A stretch of 24,167 nt of DNA, taken from Bacteroidales bacterium (GTDB taxonomy: Bacteria > Bacteroidota > Bacteroidia > Bacteroidales > UBA932). Shown here one piece after another: positions 1 through 6,356 of this stretch. Position 1 is the first letter of the stretch; each line of letters opens with the position of its first letter. The position numbers and the translations under genes were made by a program. The stretch is from assembly GCA_012513425.1 (NCBI GenBank), contig JAAZCF010000057.1, positions 1 to 24,167 on the forward strand, in the 5' to 3' direction. The notes under the pieces are model-generated. The model had not been told where the DNA came from, searched no databases, and was given only the letters and a program-made list of their open reading frames with translations.

Positions 1-2
1 AC

Positions 3-149
3 TGTAAACAAAAATCAGGATGGTTCAATGCTGACAATGGTGGCTCATCAACTGATGCAAATGGCCGTGCAAATAGCCATGGTAATCTGCGTTATGCTGA
101 CACTAGGGCTGTTGCATACAATGGCGCCGGTGACTATTATCGTTATTAA
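3..149 (+). CDS. 3' end of an unidentified gene (48 codons visible)
   Basis: The frame is open from the window edge to a TAA at 147-149. The visible tail is rich in Gly, Asn, Asp, Ala and Tyr (for example GWFNADNGGSS and AYNGAGDYYRY) and has no hydrophobic stretch. I do not recognise a family. I prefer this frame over the other open frame across the same bases because its composition is protein-like, while the alternative is a run of Met/Leu/Ile/Val typical of a shadow frame. A hairpin starts 15 bases after the stop, which fits a gene end. It could be the end of a secreted protein or of a small exported peptide, but too little is visible to decide. Confidence 0.45.
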   Translation, partial: CKQKSGWFNADNGGSSTDANGRANSHGNLRYADTRAVAYNGAGDYYRY

Positions 150-163
150 ACGATGGTATTTTG

Positions 164-191
164 CCCAGTTGCTAATAATGCCACTGGGTTT
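164..191 (+). terminator. Weak candidate Rho-independent terminator
   Basis: Arms 164-172 (cccagttgc) and 180-188 (gccactggg) pair at 8 of 9 positions around a 7-base AT loop (taataat) and are followed by tttaaatt. The T tract is short, so efficiency is uncertain. The placement 15 bases after the stop of the partial gene supports it. The rest of the gap up to 408 shows no recognisable gene, RNA or strong promoter. Confidence 0.4.
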
Positions 192-408
192 AAATTAATG
201 TATTATTATCTGCCCTAGTCGAATCTGTTATTGCGCACGTAGGCAAAGATATCATGGGTGGGTACACTTTTATTAATGCCGTGAGCCAAATCTTTCATGT
301 TAAAACGCTGGCCGTTAAGGTTCTGAAATACGTATGAATGATGCATATCTCTCCAAATAATTCTTTAATTTTACACATCAATAGTCAGGCCCTATTGAAA
401 AATATTAT

Positions 409-2508
409 ATGTTCAGAACAATTTTGTCGTTAGCTTTATTACTTAATTCTTTTTTAGCCAGTGCTCAAACTTTTGAATGGCCTATATTTGGCCATAGCCC
501 TGGAGAAGGCATTGTCTCACAACCACAACAATATATCGAGGGAGAACTGAACTTTGAGGAATTATACATATCTGCTCCATTAGGGGCAACGGTTATCTCT
601 CCTGTCGAAGGAAAGATAAGCGATTTGTATGTGGCAGAAAAACTAACCAGATTTAAAATCAATTATTGAGATATTAGAAAAGGCAGTTTCGATGAAACAA
701 TCGCAAGCATAATTAACTCAGACGAAAAGGACTTTGTCAACCCCAAATATTTGTCCGGCTATATTGCAATAAAAACATCTGATGGAGATATTATACAGAT
801 AGGAGGGTTGCGAGGGGTAACCACGTTTGAAACAGGTAAGCATATCCACAAGGGAGACTCAATAGGCGTTGTAGGATATGATTATAAAGCCTTTGCGTTT
901 CCTCACATTTCACTTACATTGCGGAACTCCTACATGGACCCTATGGCCCCCCTCAAGCCATTTGGACTTCAATCTAAATTTGTCCCACTAAAAGATCATA
1001 AAGCGCCGGAAAGCCTCTCTAAGGAAGAAGCAAAAGAAGATTTGAACATTCTGTTTGATGCTTATAAAGAGTGTTATCCTTTACTATATGAGCGTGTTTC
1101 GGAAGATAAGTTTCTGTCATTCAGAGACTCCTGCCTTGCGTCATTTGAAGAGATAGTTGATTATGTGCATTTCTATTACATGGTGAGGTCAACTACAACT
1201 AGACAGCTTATCAATGATTCACATTTGTCTTTATTAACCCACATCCCTGTTACATCAGAAAACTATCTGGCACCAAAATTCAGGCTTGGCGTTCTGAACG
1301 ATTCACTCATCGTTGTTGCTGCTCCAGAAGAGATGTCCCAGTACTTGACAAGGAGGGTAAAATCTATAAATGACATAGACGATAGCGTTTGGATTGAATC
1401 CATGAGGAACAACATGAATTCATTTGATGGCGAGGCTTTTTCATCCAAAAGTGTCGCCATGTTGAATAGCTGGAATCTGCTGTATGGAGAGAGTGTTCAT
1501 GGTTTGACCTTGCAGAAGATTATCTTCTCAGATGGAGAAGAGATTGAGGATAAATGGGTTGTAAATAATTCTATCAGACGTGTTCCAAAAACTGTTGAGA
1601 AAAGTAGTTATTATCGCAACCAAATGGAAAGCGCTGACAAAACCTTTGCGTTCAGCCAACCTTGCGACAGTGTCAAGTTTTTGAGGTTGAGTACGTTTTC
1701 TCTCGATGAAAGGGAAATAAAAGAGATAAAAGATTCTTTGCTTTCGAAAACATTTGCGTGCCCAAACCTAATTATTGATTTACGTAATAATTCTGGAGGC
1801 GACGAAGAGATTATGGGGGAACTACTATCTTTGCTTGTAGGAGGTCCAGTCAAAAATGTTAACCCATATGAGATAGTAAATGATACTTGTTCTTACAAGT
1901 CATTCAGATACTCAAGCAACTTCCCGCAAAATGCAAAACCTTTCTCAGATTTTAGATATGACAAGTCAAAAGGTTGGTATTGCCGTGAACCGAACTGGCT
2001 CAAATATGTTACCCTCCCGAATAAGGATATATATCAAGGTAAAATATATCTTATTACTGGAGAATCGACTTGTTCAGCGGCTGCACTCTTTGCATCATAT
2101 TTGGTAAGGGCTGACAGAGCCGTTTCAGTTGGAAGAGAAACGCCTACGGGATACCACGATATGAGAGCGAATAAGTTCTTGGATTTGAGACTGCCGAATT
2201 CAAAAATTGATGTCAGGATTCCGCTTGTAAAATGTGTTTTTGATGAAATGGTTACCGAACGCACACCTGCCCATAGGGGATTGTTGCCGGATTATTATGT
2301 GCCAGTTTCTTTCAATGAGGTGTATTGTGACACAAATGACATTGTATTAGAAAATACATTAGAAATAATATCTCAAGGAAGATATATTAATCACCAGCTG
2401 TTTGTTTCAGAAAATGGTGTCAATCGTAAGGAATCGTATATTGTACCATTGCTATGTTTTCTACTTTTCCTATCTATTTTCAGTATTAAGAAGGGAACAA
2501 ATAAATGA
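409..2508 (+). pseudogene. M23-like (LytM) + S41 peptidase, split by an in-frame TGA
   Basis: One continuous frame of 700 codons (ATG at 409, TGA at 2506-2508) is interrupted only by a TGA at 667-669, codon 87. The frame stays open from 670 to 751, so the TTG at 751 is not a convincing separate start. Residues 1-19 form a signal peptide ending in ASA. Residues about 40-180 resemble an M23/LytM fold (ISAPLGATV near 54-62; FPHISLTLRN near 164-173), but most metal ligands are missing. The rest is an S41 C-terminal-processing-type protease with DLRNNSGG and STCSAAALFA. The Ser in TCSA (about residue 556) is the likely nucleophile. The protein ends in one hydrophobic segment (about residues 676-694) followed by a basic tail, so the mature enzyme would be anchored facing outward. 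The stop overlaps the C39 gene start as ATGA. The TGA could be a sequencing error, in which case this is an intact 699-residue protein. Confidence 0.8.
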
Positions 2509-2753
2509 TGATATTCCCAACAATCAATCAACTAGAAGGGATGGGCTGTGGCCCTGCCTGTATATGCATTATCTCAAAATATTATGGTATAGATCTTTCT
2601 TATACTTTCGTAAGAGAGAATTGCCATATCACACACGATGGGGTATCTCTCTTGGGGCTGAGTGAGGCTTCAGAAAAAATTGGATTCCATTCAATTGCGA
2701 TTAAATCATCTTGGGATAAATTATGGCGTGGCTTATCTATTAAGCAGATATGA
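2505..2753 (+). pseudogene. Truncated C39 peptidase domain of a peptidase-containing ABC exporter
   Basis: The first about 72 residues match the start of C39 bacteriocin-processing peptidases. They show INQLEGMGCGPACICIIS with Gln9 (oxyanion hole) and Cys15 (nucleophile), then KYYG and GVSLLGLSEASEKIGF. A full domain is about 140 residues and carries the catalytic His and Asp further on. Here homology stops after SSWDKL, near 2720, and the frame ends at a TGA a few codons later. In intact homologues the domain is usually followed by ABC membrane and ATPase domains, and it cleaves double-glycine leaders from exported peptides. The start codon overlaps the stop of the upstream protease gene (ATGA), suggesting they were one operon. 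The piece is almost certainly non-functional. Confidence 0.75.
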
Positions 2754-2868
2754 TGAGGGTATTAATTCGATGGAGGAATTAGCCCAGTCATTGAAATTTA
2801 GAAAATTGAATAATCAATACTATTTCGGAACTCAAAAAGCTGTCCGTTTGTTAAAAAGAATAAAATGA
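2720..2868 (+). pseudogene. C-terminal remnant of a DUF3990 (ADP-ribosyltransferase-like) protein
   Basis: In a different frame from the C39 piece, the last about 45 codons read GVAYLLSRYDEGINS, then an EELAQSL-type helix, then YFGTQKAVRLLKRIK. This resembles the end of DUF3990 proteins, where a YxxGxxxxEE helix is followed by QYxFxTEKAxxxLK. The N-terminal part with the YHGS-type motif of the ART-like fold is missing and has been replaced by the C39 sequence. The TGA overlaps the next ATG (ATGA at 2865-2868), the coupling expected for a DUF3990-DUF3791 gene pair. The left boundary is estimated from where C39 similarity ends. The family assignment comes from pattern recall, not from a search. 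Confidence 0.6.
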
Positions 2869-3083
2869 CAAAGCAACGACAGTCTGATTATCTGATATCT
2901 CATATTGTTGATAAATTGACACTCTTTCTAATCAACGATACGGGAGTGAAACTATCAGAGGCGCTTCACACTCTATACACTTCAAAAACTTATGAGAGAC
3001 TTACAGATTTAGATACAGGCCTATATTCTGAGAGTTCGTCTTATGTCTATGAACTTCTCAAAGACGAACTCGGAGAAAACTGA
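2865..3083 (+). CDS. DUF3791-family small protein, probable antitoxin-like partner of DUF3990
   Basis: This is a complete 72-residue frame from ATG to TGA. The features typical of DUF3791 are present: a first helix (IVDKLTLFLINDTG), a central helix with KLSEALHTLYTSKTYERL, the turn DLDTGLYSESSSYVYE and a final LLKDEL helix. Length and motif order are normal for the family. Genes of this kind commonly sit directly beside a DUF3990 gene, and the pair is thought to behave like a toxin-antitoxin module. Here the partner survives only as a C-terminal stub, so the gene looks orphaned. No promoter of its own is evident, and its translation would be coupled to the stub through the ATGA overlap. Confidence 0.65.
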   Translation: MTKQRQSDYLISHIVDKLTLFLINDTGVKLSEALHTLYTSKTYERLTDLDTGLYSESSSYVYELLKDELGEN

Positions 3084-3184
3084 GAAGAATGAGTTCGGTA
3101 ATCATGATTCGTATTTTTTAAATAGAGTGTTATTAAATAGAATCGAGCTATCACAGGTGAGATTTATTTAGGTGCTTGATGGCA

Positions 3185-3216
3185 TTTGTTGATAATAAGA
3201 AATTTAACTATTTTTG
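3185..3216 (+). promoter_or_regulatory. Bacteroidetes-type promoter for the PPOX lipoprotein gene
   Basis: A TTTG at 3185-3188 and a TATTTTTG at 3209-3216 match the Bacteroidetes -33 (TTTG) and -7 (TAnnTTTG) consensus with a 20-base spacer. The expected start of transcription is about 3222-3224, only some 14 bases before the ATG at 3237. This placement argues against the upstream in-frame TTG at 3186, which lies inside the -33 box. Confidence 0.65.
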
Positions 3217-3236
3217 ATTTCCTTAATCAAACACTT

Positions 3237-3737
3237 ATGAAACACTTTCTTTTATCTCTCTTCGCATTGGCTTTGCTTTGCACTGGCTGCAACCAATCCA
3301 ATAAAATTAATCTTATGGAATACAAAACTTCTAACCCTGAGGGAATGCAACAAGTATGCGATTTCCTATCTAATTGTGGTTATTATTTTATTGCGACAAC
3401 CGAAGGAAATCAGCCTGATGTCCGCCCCTTTGGAACAATAAATATCTTTGAAGGAAAGCTCTACATTCAAACCGGTCATTCTAAGAACGTTGCAAAGCAA
3501 ATAGCTGCTAACCCAAAAATAGCGATTTGTGCATATAACGGCAAACAATGGATACGTATTTATGCAACCTTGGTTGATGATGAACGCATTGAAGCCAAAA
3601 AAGCAATGTTGGACGCATATCCAAGCCTTAGATCTTCTTATAACGAAAATGATGAAAACACAGCTGTTTATGCTCTTACAAATGCCAAGGCCCGCCTTTG
3701 CTCATTCGTAGATGAAGAAGTCATTATTGAATTCTAA
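3237..3737 (+). CDS. PPOX-fold (pyridoxamine-phosphate-oxidase-like) flavin-binding protein with lipoprotein signal
   Basis: The 166-residue product starts with a hydrophobic segment and a lipobox, LLCTGC, with Cys18 as the predicted lipidated residue. After a short linker comes a split-barrel domain of about 135 residues. It contains GYYFIATTEGNQPDVRPFG, then LYIQTGHSKNVAKQI and NPKIAICAYNGKQWIRI, the usual layout of small PPOX-family proteins that bind FMN, F420 or haem. ATG 3237 is chosen because the promoter fits it and because it gives a textbook lipoprotein signal. Most relatives are cytoplasmic and would start at a position equivalent to the internal ATG at 3315. A start there cannot be excluded and would remove the signal. 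Substrate is unknown. Confidence 0.75.
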   Translation: MKHFLLSLFALALLCTGCNQSNKINLMEYKTSNPEGMQQVCDFLSNCGYYFIATTEGNQPDVRPFGTINIFEGKLYIQTGHSKNVAKQIAANPKIAICAYNGKQWIRIYATLVDDERIEAKKAMLDAYPSLRSSYNENDENTAVYALTNAKARLCSFVDEEVIIEF

Positions 3738-3742
3738 ATGAT

Positions 3743-3994
3743 ATGCACAAGGAAAGGATTGTCTTTTTGGATTGGCTCAGGTTAATAGCTTGCCTAATGG
3801 TAATGCCTGTTCATGCTAGTTAGTGCATGTATCTGATGCATATGCTGTTTTTGCCTGCAGTTTTTGGGGTGCTGAATCCTATTTTGCCTTCTCCATTGGC
3901 AATAATTTTTACAGCTATATGTACATATTTAATCTCTTATCTTCTTTGTAAGTTTATATCATTGTTGCCGCGAAGCAAATTCATTATTGGATAA
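3743..3994 (+). pseudogene. Acyltransferase-3 family gene reduced to its two ends
   Basis: The first 26 codons from ATG 3743 read RIVFLDWLRLIACLMVM then PVHAS, the typical first transmembrane segment of acyltransferase-3 (OafA-type) membrane O-acyltransferases. A TAG follows at 3821-3823. The same frame then continues with CMYLMHMLFLPAVFG, two further hydrophobic segments and a basic end, LLPRSKFIIG, before TAA at 3992-3994. That matches the end of such proteins. A normal member has about 350 residues and ten helices, so roughly 250-270 codons have been lost in the middle. The scar sits in a small inverted repeat (catgc...gcatg, 3812-3829). Because the two ends remain in frame, the loss may be one deletion. 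No function is expected. Confidence 0.7.
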
Positions 3995-4008
3995 ATAATC
4001 TTAACTAT

Positions 4009-6345
4009 ATGAAAAAACTAATCATTGCCGCATCTGTTGTTTTGTCTCTCTGCTCTTGTGCAGTTGACAATAAAACAGCCTCAGATGCTGACTTTACAAT
4101 CTATGCGAATCCTATTATTCGCAACAGACACACTTCCGATCCTGCTCCGCTGGTAGTCGGAAATACCCTTTACCTCTATGCCGGTCATGACCAATGCTAT
4201 GAAGATAAGCCAGGCTTTGAGGGCCAATATGGTTACAATCTCACAGAATGGGTGCTCTATTCAACTCAAGACATGCTCAATTGGAAAGACCATGGAGTTA
4301 TCTTAAAGCCTACAGATTTTGAATATGCCATAGGAGAGGCGTGGGCTTCGCAGGTCATTGAATACAAAGGGAAATACTATTTCTTTACATCCATGCAAGC
4401 CGGAGCTCCTTATAATAGCAAAGTCATTGGCTTGGCAGTAGGTGACAGCCCCACAGGCCCTTTCAAAGATTATCTTGGAAAGCCATTAGTAACCGATGAT
4501 ATGACTGACAATGGCGAAAGAGGTTGGTGGAATGACATTGATCCCACAGTTCTTGTGGATGATGATGGCTCTGTTTGGATGAGTTGGGGTAATGGCACTT
4601 GCTTCTTGGCAAAATTGACAGAAGATCTAACGGGAATTGATGGTGAAATTAAAGTTATTGAGCTTGACAATTATGTAGAAGGACCATGGCTCCATAAAAA
4701 AGATGGAATGTATTATTTGACTTATGCATCAATGGGTAGGAGAGGAGATGAGGCTATTGAATATGCCACAGCAACATCATTAGATGGAGAATGGACTTGT
4801 CAGGGTCCACTTACAGGCTCTGCAAGAGATAGTTTCACTATTCATCCGGGTATAGCCAATTTCATTGACAATTGGTACTTGTTTTACCACAATGGAACCC
4901 TTTCAGTTGATGGATATGGCGGATCAAGCGGACGTCGCAGTGTCAGTGTGGAAAATCTTGAATATAATGAAGACGGCACAATGAAGTTTGTGACGCTTAC
5001 CTCTCAGGGTATTGCACCGGCTACTTCATGGCACAATTCATACGAAGGTATGCCGATTTTTCAGACAAAATATACAGCAGACCCTTCACCTGTGGTTATC
5101 AATGACACAATCTTCATTTACACATCCCACGACGAAGATGATGCTCAAGGTTATGGCTTCAAGATGCTCAATTGGATACTCTACACTACAACCGATATGG
5201 TCAATTTTACTGAACATGGAGTAGTTGCTTCTTTGGACGCTTTTGAGTGGAAACAAAGAGATAATGGTGCTTGGGCGCAGCAAGTAATCCCTCGCAATGG
5301 CAAATACTATATGTACTGCCCTCTTCATGGTAACGGAATAGGCGTGTTAGTGGCTGATTCTCCTTATGGCCCATTCGTAGATCCTATTGGTGCTCCTGTT
5401 GTATGGCAAAAAGAGCACTGGGAAGATATCGACCCAACTGTATTGATTGATGATGGTCAGGCATATATGACTTGGGGAAATCCAAATGTATATTGTGTGA
5501 AACTCAATGAAGATATGATTAGCGCTGATGGTGAAATAATGAAACTAACCGCTCCGGCGCATTACCAAGAAGGCCCATGGACTTATAAACGCGACGGAAA
5601 ATACTATATGGCTTATGCCTCAACTTGTTGCCCTGAAGGCCTGGCATATTCAATGGCTGATGGCCCAACCGGCCCTTGGAATTATAAAGGCTATATCATG
5701 ACTCCTACAGAGCGCGATAGAGGAACCCACCCCGGAATCGTGGATTACAAAGGCAAGAGCTTCATCTTCGGACAAGACTATGATTTGCTTCAACTTGACT
5801 TTATCACAGCGGGAGAGGAGTACAAACATAATGAGCGTAGGTCAGTTAGCGCGGCCGAGATGCAATATGATGCAGATGGGTTTATTCAAGAAGTGCCTTA
5901 TTGGTTGGAAACCAAGATTGAACCTCTAGAAAATTTCAACCCATATCAGAGAGTAAAAGCCAGCACAATTGCTTGGGCTTACAGAATGGTAACTCGCCAA
6001 GACGAAGCAGGAATATATGTAACCGGAATTGACAACGGCGATTTTATCAGTTTGCGTAGCGTTGATTTTGGTGATGGAGCTTCTTCTTTTGAGGCTGTGG
6101 TTTCTCAAGTGAAGACGGATTGTACTATTGAAATTCGCTTGGATTCAAAAGATGGTAAAGTAATTGGCACAGTTCCTTTGACAGCAATAGATGCTGTGAA
6201 AGCATTTAGTTGTGCAGTAAAGGGTGCAAAAGGAGTTCATGACCTGTTCTTCGTGTTCAATGGCCCTGAATCAAGCCTTCCATTTAACCCAACTTCTACA
6301 GATGGTTTGTTCCAATTTAGAAACTGGGAATTTACTCAAAAGTAG
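4009..6345 (+). CDS. Tandem GH43-GH43-CBM6 lipoprotein (arabinan/xylan-type glycosidase)
   Basis: The 778-residue protein begins with a lipoprotein signal (lipobox LCSC, Cys17). Two GH43 five-bladed propeller domains follow, about residues 30-335 and 345-635, and then a CBM6-like beta-sandwich (about 643-776, starting NPYQRVKAS and containing GIYVTGIDNGDFISLR). Both GH43 domains keep the expected triad: base Asp44 (SDPAP) and Asp358 (ADPSP), pKa-modulating Asp178 and Asp475 (DIDPTV), and acid Glu224 and Glu521 (EGPW). The HPGI motif is present in both. GH43 enzymes are inverting alpha-L-arabinofuranosidases, beta-xylosidases or arabinanases. The CBM6 suggests a xylan-type substrate, but specificity cannot be read from sequence. 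Lipidation implies a periplasmic or surface location. The two halves are diverged paralogues, and no SusC/D pair or regulator is in view. Confidence 0.9.
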   Translation: MKKLIIAASVVLSLCSCAVDNKTASDADFTIYANPIIRNRHTSDPAPLVVGNTLYLYAGHDQCYEDKPGFEGQYGYNLTEWVLYSTQDMLNWKDHGVILKPTDFEYAIGEAWASQVIEYKGKYYFFTSMQAGAPYNSKVIGLAVGDSPTGPFKDYLGKPLVTDDMTDNGERGWWNDIDPTVLVDDDGSVWMSWGNGTCFLAKLTEDLTGIDGEIKVIELDNYVEGPWLHKKDGMYYLTYASMGRRGDEAIEYATATSLDGEWTCQGPLTGSARDSFTIHPGIANFIDNWYLFYHNGTLSVDGYGGSSGRRSVSVENLEYNEDGTMKFVTLTSQGIAPATSWHNSYEGMPIFQTKYTADPSPVVINDTIFIYTSHDEDDAQGYGFKMLNWILYTTTDMVNFTEHGVVASLDAFEWKQRDNGAWAQQVIPRNGKYYMYCPLHGNGIGVLVADSPYGPFVDPIGAPVVWQKEHWEDIDPTVLIDDGQAYMTWGNPNVYCVKLNEDMISADGEIMKLTAPAHYQEGPWTYKRDGKYYMAYASTCCPEGLAYSMADGPTGPWNYKGYIMTPTERDRGTHPGIVDYKGKSFIFGQDYDLLQLDFITAGEEYKHNERRSVSAAEMQYDADGFIQEVPYWLETKIEPLENFNPYQRVKASTIAWAYRMVTRQDEAGIYVTGIDNGDFISLRSVDFGDGASSFEAVVSQVKTDCTIEIRLDSKDGKVIGTVPLTAIDAVKAFSCAVKGAKGVHDLFFVFNGPESSLPFNPTSTDGLFQFRNWEFTQK

Positions 6346-6356
6346 ACAGAGATAAA

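Noticed and set aside
48..90. Two imperfect 12-base repeats (tgcaaatggccg / tgcaaatagcca) as a tandem repeat array
   Set aside because: Only two units inside a coding tail; not enough for a repeat feature. No CRISPR array, tRNA, rRNA or insertion sequence was seen anywhere in the window.
1..199. Alternative open frame at the left edge rich in Met/Leu/Ile/Val
   Set aside because: Its composition is typical of a shadow frame, and the other frame ends just before a hairpin.
244..251. TATCTTTG on the minus strand as a promoter
   Set aside because: No TTTG at the right spacing and no minus-strand gene to the left in view; likely chance.
667..669. TGA read as selenocysteine or tryptophan
   Set aside because: TGA terminates several intact genes in this window. 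I see no selenocysteine-insertion hairpin right after it, and the family has no Cys/Sec active site here.
751..2508. Treating the TTG at 751 as the true start of a separate 585-residue S41 protein
   Set aside because: The frame is open back to the TGA at 667-669 and beyond it to the ATG at 409. A start at 751 would cut the M23-like domain in half and remove the signal peptide.
3186..3737. Longer PPOX protein starting at TTG 3186
   Set aside because: That codon lies inside the -33 box, and the ATG at 3237 gives a proper lipoprotein signal.
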